In this document: positions 1-5,395 of the stretch, piece after piece
Numbering within the stretch: the first letter of the stretch is position 1
Layout of the letters: the number at the start of each line of letters is the position of its first letter
Assembly: GCA_016928495.1 (NCBI GenBank)
Contig: JAFGKQ010000064.1
Coordinates: forward strand, 1 to 6,072
From: Candidatus Fermentibacterales bacterium
GTDB lineage: Bacteria > Fermentibacterota > Fermentibacteria > Fermentibacterales > JAFGKQ01
Length of the DNA stretch: 6,072 nt
Direction of reading: 5' to 3'
The notes under the pieces: model-generated
The model's database searches: none
Seen by the model: only the letters and a program-made list of their open reading frames with translations
What the model was told of the DNA's origin: nothing
Made by a program: the position numbers and the translations under genes

Positions 1-43
1 ACCCGTCTCCCGCCCGTCCGTCAGGACTGCCCCGGCGTGAGGG

Positions 44-1294
44 CTAGGGTGTCTCCGGCTGCTCCTCCGGAACCGCCTCGACGCTGTCCTCCTCAACCGG
101 GAGAATCTCCTCTATGGGCCGCTGCATGTTCTCGATCATCCACTGGGCGTCATCGGTCAGCTCGGAGTCGGGATACCTGTCTATCACGAGCTGGAACGCC
201 TCTCTGGCTCTCTCGTAGTCCTGGAGGTACTCGGAGCAGGTGAAGCCGATCAGGAACTGCGCCTGGTAGGCCTTGTCACTCTCCGGGAAGCGCTCCAGGT
301 AGAGCTCGAAGTGCCTTATCGCCCTTTCGGGGCTGTTCTCCATGAGTGACTGGGCCGCGCCCAGTAGGGAGTCCGCGGAGACCGTGCTGTCGGGGAGGAA
401 GGCCTCCTCGTTAACGTCCACGCCGTACTGCTCCCAGAGCGACGGGATGATGCTGTCGCGATAGAAGCTGTTGACCCTGCCGGGCTTGAGTATGTTGATG
501 ATCGATTCCCTGACCTCGTCGAGCGGCTTCTCACCCTCCTCTATCGTCTCCTCGATCCGGAAGACATGGAAGCCCATGTCCGACTGGAGCGGACCCACGA
601 GGTCTCCGGCCGATGCTGCGAATATCGCCCTCGCCAGCTCGGGCCTGTCTCCGAGGTAGGGAACCGGAGCTCCCAGGGTGACCCAGCCCAGCTCGCCTCC
701 CATGTTCGCCGTTGCCACATGGGTGCTCCTGGCCCTGGCCAGGCTGTCGAAGCCCACCCCCCGCTCGAGCTCGCTCAGCACCTCGTTGGCGGTGGCTTCG
801 TCCTCCAGAAGGATGTGCGCTACCTTGTACTGCCTGTCCTGGTGGTAGATGTCATCGACATGATCGTTGTAGTATGCGAGGATCTCCTCTTCAGGGATCT
901 CGACCCTGTCTACAACCTCGCGCTCGTAGAAGGCCTGTATGAGAGCACGCTTCCTGGTGGTCTCGACCTGTTCCATGGCACGCTCCACCTGGGCCACGAC
1001 GAAGGAATCGGATTCCAGGCCGGCATCGGTGGCAGCCTGGAGCAGGAGCTCCCTCTCGATGAGGTGGTCAAGGAGGACCCGCCGGCCCTCCAGTGTCTCG
1101 AAGCTGGCTCTCTGGTAGGGAGGAATCAGCTCGAGCTCCTGCCTTATGGTCTCCGTAGTTATCTCGACGTCTCCGACGACGGCCAGGATGTCACCCTCCG
1201 GCTGCTCGGGCCTGTGCGACTGCTGGCAGGAGCACAGGAGCGCCAGCCCGGCCAACGGGAGGGAGAGAGCTTTGAAGGCAGCGTTTCGGGTCAT
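44..1294 (-). CDS. Lipoprotein with parvulin-type peptidyl-prolyl isomerase domain and C-terminal TPR-like repeats
   Basis: This 416-residue protein is probably an envelope folding factor of the SurA/PrsA/PpiC type, which binds unfolded secreted or outer-membrane proteins and isomerises prolyl bonds. Residues 1-23 form a lipoprotein signal peptide ending in a lipobox-like L-C-S-C, with Cys23 as the likely lipidated residue and Gln at +2. Residues 35-130 resemble a SurA_N chaperone region (VVGDVEIT, then a helical stretch). Residues about 155-250 are the parvulin domain, with YKVAHILL (157-164), GGELGWV (199-205) and GDLVGPLQSDMGFHVFRI near 230-247. Residues about 310-392 hold two TPR-like helical pairs, SPERAIRHFELYLERFPES and DYERAREAFQLVIDRYPDS, as in BamD/CpoB-type proteins. 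The tail (393-416) is rich in Glu and Pro. The ATG overlaps the rpoZ stop as ATGA, and a purine-rich AAGGAGAGG lies upstream, so translation is probably coupled to rpoZ. Family assignment is strong; client proteins and cellular role are inferred. Confidence 0.9.
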   Translation of the reverse strand: MTRNAAFKALSLPLAGLALLCSCQQSHRPEQPEGDILAVVGDVEITTETIRQELELIPPYQRASFETLEGRRVLLDHLIERELLLQAATDAGLESDSFVVAQVERAMEQVETTRKRALIQAFYEREVVDRVEIPEEEILAYYNDHVDDIYHQDRQYKVAHILLEDEATANEVLSELERGVGFDSLARARSTHVATANMGGELGWVTLGAPVPYLGDRPELARAIFAASAGDLVGPLQSDMGFHVFRIEETIEEGEKPLDEVRESIINILKPGRVNSFYRDSIIPSLWEQYGVDVNEEAFLPDSTVSADSLLGAAQSLMENSPERAIRHFELYLERFPESDKAYQAQFLIGFTCSEYLQDYERAREAFQLVIDRYPDSELTDDAQWMIENMQRPIEEILPVEEDSVEAVPEEQPETP

Positions 1295-1569
1295 TCGGAA
1301 TCCTCTCCTTCCTCCACGAAGCCCTGGTTCGAGACGAATCTCCGGGCCTCGGAGGCCGGGTCCGTCAGCTGTTCCGGGACCTCGTAGACGACCAGCCCTT
1401 TTGCGAACTCCGCATAGGCGGCCTCGAAGGGCCTTTCGTGAGCGTTGATGTCCGTCAGCGGGGGTGCTCCGGTCCTGAGGTGCTTGACTCTCTTCGCCAC
1501 GGCCATGGCCAGTGCGTACTGGTTGGGCGCGGCCGAGGCTACCGTTTCGATCTCATCGAAGAGCTTCAA
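1291..1569 (-). CDS. rpoZ: DNA-directed RNA polymerase omega subunit
   Basis: This 92-residue protein is the small omega subunit, which binds the beta' subunit and helps assemble and stabilise core RNA polymerase. The family signature is visible: NQYALAMAVAKRVKHL (about residues 16-31, matching the conserved N-x-[FY]-x-L-x-x-x-A-[AK]-[RK] helix), and then a RPFEAAYAEFAKG segment equivalent to the usual KP-x-x-x-A-x-x-E-[IF]-x-x-G block. About 30 residues follow that block, a common extra tail. I chose the TTG at 1569-1567 because it gives the compact start MKLFDEIE and lies 9 nt after a perfect AGGAGGT. A GTG 17 codons further upstream (1620) would add an unrelated extension. The stop overlaps the start of the parvulin gene (ATGA), so the two form a translational pair. 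The length is normal for omega. Confidence 0.87.
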   Translation of the reverse strand: MKLFDEIETVASAAPNQYALAMAVAKRVKHLRTGAPPLTDINAHERPFEAAYAEFAKGLVVYEVPEQLTDPASEARRFVSNQGFVEEGEDSE

Positions 1570-1578
1570 CTCTGCATG

Positions 1579-1585
1579 ACCTCCT
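1579..1585 (-). promoter_or_regulatory. Ribosome binding site for rpoZ that decides a TTG start
   Basis: The minus strand reads AGGAGGT here, a full anti-Shine-Dalgarno match. It is 9 nt from the TTG at 1569 but only 1 nt from an ATG at 1577, which would encode just Met-Gln-Ser before a stop. The spacing rules out the ATG as a good start and supports the TTG. Confidence 0.65.
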
Positions 1586-1658
1586 GTGACCCTGTGAAGG
1601 GCTGCAACTGCGCATGACACTCTGTCCCATGTTTTCTGTCGGCCGGACCGGGGGGAGG

Positions 1659-1687
1659 AAAATGCCTCGAGCTACTCGTTCTCGAGG
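1659..1687 (-). terminator. Possible weak intrinsic terminator overlapping the end of the upstream membrane-protein gene
   Basis: On the minus strand, CCTCGAG (1687-1681) and CTCGAGG (1671-1665) can form a 7-bp stem around a 9-nt loop that contains the TAG stop of the preceding gene. After the stem comes CATTTTCC, with only four T residues (1662-1659). The position is right for partial termination between the unknown membrane gene and rpoZ, but the T run is short and the two arms are each self-complementary CTCGAG hexamers, so the hairpin could be coincidental. Confidence 0.3.
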
Positions 1688-2613
1688 AAGTAGCTGCTCA
1701 GGAACTCCCATCTGGGCTCCTCGAGGAGGTCTACCTCCCTCTGGTCGATCTGGAGCGTGCCCAGCTCGTTCCTGTCCCAGTACCTGATCAGCGTCAGCCT
1801 GTCGTTGGAGCCGGTGACGGCCCCCTCGGCAAGGCTGGGGAGAGCGAGCGGCCGCCTGTAGAAGATCTCGATCCTCGTCGTATCGGGATTCGACGTGGCG
1901 TACCCGATGAACCTGTAGGTCTGTATCTCGACCGACCGGCCCGGGTTCCAGCGCCTCTGAGGATACTCGTAGAAAACATAGAGCGTGTCCTCGAGGGTCT
2001 CGAAGACGTACTCGCCTCCGAGCGGGTCGATCAGCTCGTCGGCGCTGACTCCCAGGGCCGCGAGCCCGACGGGGAGGAAGACCCTCGGGTACCTGGAAGC
2101 GAGGTAGATCATCTGCTCCTCGCCCACCCTCACGAGATTGGCCCTGGACTGCTCGGTCATTCTGTTGAGGGCGTGCTGCTCGAAGGGGTACCTCGTATAG
2201 GTGTTCATCCAGTCGGCCTCGCAGAAGAGCGAGTCGGGGAAATCCTTGTCTATCAAGCCTGCGACGACGCCACCGTGACGGTTGTGATTGGGGCAGGAGA
2301 CGGTGAACTGCGTGCCCAACGCCAGTCTGGGGTCGAAGTGATAGAGGGAGTCCGTCAGGCCCGCCTGCCACAGTGTGGGGCAGACCCCTACCGAATCGGG
2401 AAGACCGGCGTAGGAGAGCAGGCTGTCCATGTCGGGGGCGGAGGCCCCGTCGTTCTCGTACATGTGGCGGATGTTCGCTCTGGCGAGCATGACCATGTTG
2501 TTCCTGCAGAGGCTCTCGGGGATTCTGTAGGACTCGATTCTCTGATGGATCCTGAGTATCAGAAGGGCCGCCAGTATGACTATCAGGATCCGGACAAGGA
2601 CCTTGGAATTCAT
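1672..2613 (-). CDS. Membrane-anchored protein of unknown function with pilin-like CP...CPNH segment
   Basis: I do not recognise this 313-residue protein. One hydrophobic helix (residues 5-20) follows a very short N-terminus carrying a Lys and an Arg, so it is probably anchored in the inner membrane with the rest outside the cytoplasm. Residues 36-115 have the layout of the soluble part of type IV pilin or type II secretion pseudopilin-like proteins: a Cys, then NNMVMLARANIRHMYENDG, a PDMDSLL stretch, Cys78-Pro79, a Tyr-rich linker and Cys107-Pro-Asn-His110. The cysteines are 36, 78, 107 and 131. A prepilin peptidase site (G-F-T-L-x-E) is absent. The C-terminal half (about 145-313) is mixed polar sequence with many Tyr and Arg and an IDPLGGEYVFE segment near 196-206. 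The ATG has only a weak upstream purine stretch, but a promoter candidate sits about 60-90 bp upstream. The gene stands between the YbbR and rpoZ genes; its role is unknown. The reading frame is convincing; the pilin resemblance is an inference from motif spacing. Confidence 0.75.
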   Translation of the reverse strand: MNSKVLVRILIVILAALLILRIHQRIESYRIPESLCRNNMVMLARANIRHMYENDGASAPDMDSLLSYAGLPDSVGVCPTLWQAGLTDSLYHFDPRLALGTQFTVSCPNHNRHGGVVAGLIDKDFPDSLFCEADWMNTYTRYPFEQHALNRMTEQSRANLVRVGEEQMIYLASRYPRVFLPVGLAALGVSADELIDPLGGEYVFETLEDTLYVFYEYPQRRWNPGRSVEIQTYRFIGYATSNPDTTRIEIFYRRPLALPSLAEGAVTGSNDRLTLIRYWDRNELGTLQIDQREVDLLEEPRWEFLSSYFLENE

Positions 2614-2671
2614 GATGCAAGGAATCCCTTCCGCCAGAGAAGAGCCACACGGGCCCGAGCCTCGAATAGCG

Positions 2672-2701
2672 AATCTATCCGCAGGTCGTTTTCAGTGTCA
2701 A
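2672..2701 (-). promoter_or_regulatory. Promoter candidate for the unknown membrane-protein gene
   Basis: The minus strand has a perfect TTGACA (2701-2696) followed after 18 nt by TAGATT (2677-2672, four of six matches to TATAAT), within the octamer GATAGATT. Transcription would begin near 2665, leaving a leader of about 50 nt before the ATG at 2613. The surrounding 107-bp gap between the YbbR gene and this gene holds no ORF that I would call and no clear terminator. Confidence 0.5.
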
Positions 2702-2720
2702 GACAAAACCTGCCAGAGAG

Positions 2721-3470
2721 CTAGTCGAGCACGCGAAGTCCAACGAGCGACACGGGGGGGACCAGTTGGGCCTCCACCTCAGGGAGGCTGATGCCGGTTA
2801 TGCCGCTGGGTTTCCGAAGCTCCACTGCGATAGGTGGCTGAGCCGGGGCCACCGGCGCGGTCTCGATGAACCTGATCGTGTCCAGGACGGAAGCCGCCCC
2901 GTGCAGTATCACGTAGTCGCTGCTCAGATGGGTCCAGAAGAACCTGCCCGGGATCGGGCCGCTCGCGAGGGCCCTGACCGCAACCGTCCGGCTGGATCGC
3001 CTGTCAACGCTCCTGGTAATGATGGATGGCGAGAAGGATGTCGCCCCGAGCGCCCTGAGCCCGCCATTCTCGAACCGGAGGTCCGAATGCTCGAAGGCGT
3101 GCTCCATGCTCGACGGATACCGCCCGCGCACCGACGAGAGCTCGCCGCGCCACTCGATCGCCTCCGGTGCCCTGAGGTACTGGTCGAGAAGCACGGCAGG
3201 ACCTCTGCCCTTGAACTCCACCGTGACCGTATCGACGGGATCGGGTTGCTCCAGGAACACCAGGTCCGGAGATGGTTGGGCATAGCGGACGGGAAGCCTC
3301 ATCTCAACGACGAACTCACGATCTCCGATCGCGATGATCCACAGCCCGACGGAGATGAGCAGAGCCAGGAGCGTCAGCATGATCGGTCTTGTCTCGCGCG
3401 GCTTCGAGGGATTCGGGGCCCCGGGCTCCGGGTCGCTCGTGCCGTAAGGGTAGGACGGACGTCCCTTCAC
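2721..3470 (-). CDS. YbbR-domain (CdaR-like) membrane protein
   Basis: This 249-residue protein has a Pro-rich cytoplasmic N-terminus (1-30), one membrane helix (about 31-48, MLTLLALLISVGLWIIAIG) and an extracytoplasmic region with two YbbR-like repeats. The first (about 54-155) starts FVVEMRLPVRYAQPSPDLVFL and contains DTVTVEFKGRGPAVLLDQYL. The second (about 160-246) contains RTVAVRALASGPIPGRFFW and DYVILHGAASVLDTIRFIETAPV. This transmembrane-plus-repeats layout is that of YbbR/CdaR proteins, which in Firmicutes bind and modulate the diadenylate cyclase CdaA. Many relatives have three or four repeats, so this one is short. CdaA is not adjacent here, so a link to cyclic di-AMP is unproven. 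The start is a GTG with AGGAG 9 nt upstream. The gene begins 6 bp after the DUF3467 stop, and its ribosome binding site lies around that stop, which suggests co-transcription and coupling. Met31 is an alternative start. Confidence 0.78.
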   Translation of the reverse strand: MKGRPSYPYGTSDPEPGAPNPSKPRETRPIMLTLLALLISVGLWIIAIGDREFVVEMRLPVRYAQPSPDLVFLEQPDPVDTVTVEFKGRGPAVLLDQYLRAPEAIEWRGELSSVRGRYPSSMEHAFEHSDLRFENGGLRALGATSFSPSIITRSVDRRSSRTVAVRALASGPIPGRFFWTHLSSDYVILHGAASVLDTIRFIETAPVAPAQPPIAVELRKPSGITGISLPEVEAQLVPPVSLVGLRVLD

Positions 3471-3476
3471 ATCCGT

Positions 3477-3782
3477 CTACTCCTGGCCCGGTGCTTGCGG
3501 GCTCTGGAAGCCCATCTGCCCCATCGGCTCGGAGTCCTCCAGCTTGCCGTAGCGATCCTCGTACTGCTTGAGCTGCTTCTCCAGTGCCGTGAGCAGAGAC
3601 CTCACCCTTACCGGGGACATGATGACTCTCGACTTGAGGCGGCCGTTGGGCACTCCCGGCATGATCCTGGCGAAGTCCAGCACGAACTCCGCCCTCGAGA
3701 ATGAGACGAGCACGACGTTGCTGTAGACCCCGTCGCTGTCCTCGGGCTTGCCGCTGATGTTGATCGGGCCGGGCTGCTTCAT
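3477..3782 (-). CDS. DUF3467 domain protein
   Basis: This 101-residue protein matches what I know of the DUF3467 family, small conserved bacterial proteins of unknown function. The telling segments are VYSNVVLVSFSRAEFVLDFA (19-38), a P-G-V-P linker, SRVIMSPVRVRSLLTALEKQL (51-71) and QYEDRYGKL (73-81). It has no signal peptide or membrane helix, so it is probably cytosolic. The C-terminal 20 residues are a low-complexity Gln/Pro/Met/Glu tail. I chose the ATG at 3782 because GGAGG lies 10 nt upstream and the domain begins soon after. The frame stays open for 56 more codons, but that part runs through the divergent promoter region and is not family-like. It is the first gene of a likely two-gene unit with the YbbR protein. 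The function is unknown. Confidence 0.85.
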   Translation of the reverse strand: MKQPGPINISGKPEDSDGVYSNVVLVSFSRAEFVLDFARIMPGVPNGRLKSRVIMSPVRVRSLLTALEKQLKQYEDRYGKLEDSEPMGQMGFQSPQAPGQE

Positions 3783-3830
3783 GCTCAATCGTCCTCCAGG
3801 AGAGTTGGCTGCCTGATCGCTCCCGCGCAC

Positions 3831-3861
3831 TTGCCACGCACGTATGTGTGTCAGATAGATT
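3831..3861 (+). promoter_or_regulatory. Promoter candidate for the heptose-glycosyltransferase operon
   Basis: TTGCCA (3831-3836, five of six matches to TTGACA) is followed after 19 nt by TAGATT (3856-3861) or after 17 nt by GATAGA (3854-3859), both within the octamer GATAGATT. The same octamer occurs at the -10 position of the promoter candidate at 2672-2701. Transcription would begin near 3867, about 40 nt before the kinase start. It overlaps the divergent minus-strand promoter candidate. Confidence 0.38.
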
Positions 3862-3869
3862 GCAGTCAA
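3841..3869 (-). promoter_or_regulatory. Promoter candidate for the DUF3467-ybbR unit
   Basis: On the minus strand TTGACT (3869-3864, five of six matches to TTGACA) is followed after 17 nt by CATACG (3846-3841, only three of six matches to TATAAT). Transcription would start near 3834, giving a leader of about 50 nt to the ATG at 3782. The -35 is good and the -10 is poor, so confidence is limited. Confidence 0.35.
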
Positions 3870-3893
3870 GGCTGCCCGCGCCCACACTGGGTG

Positions 3894-3900
3894 AAAGGAA
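3894..3900 (+). promoter_or_regulatory. Ribosome binding site favouring a TTG start for the heptose kinase
   Basis: AAAGGAA lies so that AGGA ends 7 nt before the TTG at 3907. The alternative ATG at 3925 (six codons later) has no clear purine-rich site at the right distance. The conserved kinase fold begins after both, so the protein works with either. Confidence 0.45.
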
Positions 3901-3906
3901 CCGCGT

Positions 3907-4929
3907 TTGCTGCCCCAGAGCACCATGGAAAGCCTCCTGGAGTCCCTCACCGGACGCAGGGTGCTGGTGATAGGCGACCTGATCCTGGACCACTACGTGG
4001 TCGGAGAGGTCGACAGGGTGTCTCCGGAGGCACCGGTCCCGGTAGTGCTCGCCGGTTCCGAGGACGCTGATTCCTTCGAGCTCGGTGGCTCGGCGAACGT
4101 TGCCCGGAACGTCGCCTCGCTCGGCGGGGTCCCCCTCATCACCGGCATAGTGGGCATGGATGCCGGAGCGGACAGGATTCGGAAGCTGCTGGAATCGCAC
4201 GGGTTCGATCCGTCTCGTGTCGTGGCCGCTCCGGACCGTCCCACCACCGTCAAGACCAGGGTCATGGCGAGCCACAGGCGCCAGCAGATAGTCAGGGTCG
4301 ACAGGGAGTCCGTCGAGTACGCGGGACCGGAGACCGAGAAGCACCTGATCGCGGCCGTAGACAGCCTTTTGCCCGAGGCCGACGTCGTGGTCTTCGAGGA
4401 CTACGACAAGGGCTGCATCACGCCCGGGCTGATCGATCACGTCGTTTCCCGCTCGCGCGTCCCGGTCTGCTGTGATCCGAAGTTCAGGAACTTCCCTCTC
4501 TATCGCGGGCTGTGTCTGGTGAAGCCCAACATGCTGGAGGCGGAGCGCTTCCTCGGCAGAAGCCTCCGTCCCGGCAGGGACGACGATGCCATGCGCGCGG
4601 CAGGGGAGATCCGCGAGAGACTGGCGGCCTCCTGTGTCCTCCTGACGCTCGGAGAGCACGGCAGCGTTCTCTCTACCGCGGACGATGCCGGCGTTCACTT
4701 CCCTTCGGTGGCCCATCATGTCTTCGATGTCTCGGGAGCGGGTGACACGGTCATCGCCACTGCGGCTCTCGGAATCGCCGCCGGGATCGACCTGCGGGAC
4801 GTCGCCAGGATGGCCTGCTTCGCCGCTGCGGCTGCCTGCGCGGAGCCCGGGGTCTACGCCGTCCTTCCCGAGGACGTGATCAGGGAGGCGGACGAGTTCC
4901 GGAGGAGGCATGGGCACCCTGCCGGCTGA
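3907..4929 (+). CDS. rfaE1: D-glycero-beta-D-manno-heptose-7-phosphate kinase (RfaE1/HldA type)
   Basis: This cytosolic PfkB/ribokinase-family sugar kinase phosphorylates D-glycero-D-manno-heptose 7-phosphate at C1 to the 1,7-bisphosphate, a step in making ADP-heptose for the lipopolysaccharide inner core or related glycans. Visible motifs are [10 protein letters not shown] (21-30), the [11 protein letters not shown] block (37-47) typical of RfaE kinases, GGSANVARN (60-68), [16 protein letters not shown] (117-132), FEDYDKG (163-169), CDPK (189-192), VKPNMLEAE (205-213) and DVSGAGDT (274-281), in which Asp280 is the expected catalytic base. At 340 residues it is slightly longer than the usual kinase part of HldE. 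The end of the ribokinase fold ([15 protein letters not shown], 305-319) is more divergent than usual, where the family has a V-G-K-x-G-T pattern. The start is probably TTG at 3907, with ATG at 3925 as the alternative. It is the first gene of the plus-strand operon and overlaps the adenylyltransferase gene by 20 nt. Confidence 0.92.
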   Translation: MLPQSTMESLLESLTGRRVLVIGDLILDHYVVGEVDRVSPEAPVPVVLAGSEDADSFELGGSANVARNVASLGGVPLITGIVGMDAGADRIRKLLESHGFDPSRVVAAPDRPTTVKTRVMASHRRQQIVRVDRESVEYAGPETEKHLIAAVDSLLPEADVVVFEDYDKGCITPGLIDHVVSRSRVPVCCDPKFRNFPLYRGLCLVKPNMLEAERFLGRSLRPGRDDDAMRAAGEIRERLAASCVLLTLGEHGSVLSTADDAGVHFPSVAHHVFDVSGAGDTVIATAALGIAAGIDLRDVARMACFAAAAACAEPGVYAVLPEDVIREADEFRRRHGHPAG

Positions 4930-5395
4930 GGCGCTGGATCCTGCCGCCGCCGAGGCCAGGTCTCGCCGGCTCCGCGATGCCGGCCTCACCGTGTGTTTCA
5001 CCAACGGCTGCTTCGACCTGATCCATCCCGGCCACGTATACAGCCTCCGGAGCGCCAGGCTGCTCGGAGACGCTCTCTTCGTAGGCCTCAACAGCGACGA
5101 ATCCGTAAGGAGGCTCAAGGGACCCGGCAGGCCCGTCCTCGACCTCTCCTCGAGAGCCGCCGTTCTCGGCTCTCTGCGCTGCGTGGATTTCGTCGTTGCG
5201 TTCGACGAGGACACGCCGATCGAGCTGATCCGGCTGATCAGGCCCGACATCCTGGTCAAGGGTGCCGACTACGACGAGTCGGGGATCGTGGGAGCCGAGC
5301 TGGTGCGGAGCTTCGGGGGCAGGGTGGTGACCGTCCCCCTGCTCGAGGGATTCTCCACGACATCGATGCTCGATCGCATGGGGAAGAAGACCTGA
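4910..5395 (+). CDS. rfaE2: D-glycero-beta-D-manno-heptose 1-phosphate adenylyltransferase (RfaE2/HldC type)
   Basis: This 161-residue nucleotidyltransferase transfers AMP from ATP to heptose 1-phosphate, giving ADP-D-glycero-D-manno-heptose. The cytidylyltransferase-fold motifs are all present: [14 protein letters not shown] (30-43) with the nucleotide-binding H-x-G-H at His39-His42, [19 protein letters not shown] (58-76), [13 protein letters not shown] (91-103), [11 protein letters not shown] (111-121) and the terminal EGFSTTSML (146-154), equivalent to the usual G-R-S-T-T. In Escherichia coli this activity is the C-terminal half of HldE; here it is a separate protein in another frame from the kinase. 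The ATG lies inside the end of the kinase gene, just after GGAGGAGG (4901-4908), so translation is probably coupled. The remaining pathway genes (gmhA isomerase, gmhB phosphatase, hldD epimerase) are not in the window. The identification is secure. Confidence 0.95.
   Translation: MGTLPAEALDPAAAEARSRRLRDAGLTVCFTNGCFDLIHPGHVYSLRSARLLGDALFVGLNSDESVRRLKGPGRPVLDLSSRAAVLGSLRCVDFVVAFDEDTPIELIRLIRPDILVKGADYDESGIVGAELVRSFGGRVVTVPLLEGFSTTSMLDRMGKKT

Noticed and set aside
1-43. A terminator or next gene start after the parvulin gene
   Set aside because: The minus strand holds only a 4-bp stem (GTCC/GGAC) and no T run; a GGGAG near the edge might precede a gene outside the window, but nothing within it shows this.
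566-1387. A 273-codon plus-strand frame antisense to the parvulin lipoprotein
   Set aside because: It mirrors the codon structure of the real minus-strand gene and has no family-like segment or ribosome site.
1589-1602. A short CCCT/AGGG hairpin upstream of the rpoZ ribosome site
   Set aside because: The stem is only 4 bp and is expected by chance in GC-rich DNA; there is no conserved leader feature around it.
1553-2650. A 365-codon minus-strand frame overlapping the unknown membrane protein
   Set aside because: The alternative frame at 2613-1672 has a clean membrane helix, ordered motifs and a promoter. This one is Arg/Pro/Gly-rich and runs into the rpoZ start.
2766-3704. A 312-codon plus-strand frame antisense to the YbbR and DUF3467 genes
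   Set aside because: It runs across two real genes and the gap between them, and the translation is low-complexity Arg/His-rich sequence.
3783-3950. A 56-residue N-terminal extension of the DUF3467 protein
   Set aside because: It would cover the divergent promoter region and enter the kinase gene, while a ribosome site sits before the internal ATG at 3782 where the family domain begins.
3316-5259. A 647-codon open frame on the minus strand across the kinase, adenylyltransferase and promoter region
   Set aside because: It is antisense to two securely identified enzymes, overlaps the DUF3467 and YbbR genes in another frame, and its translation is Arg/Gly/Asp-rich with no recognisable domain. 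It is a product of high GC content.
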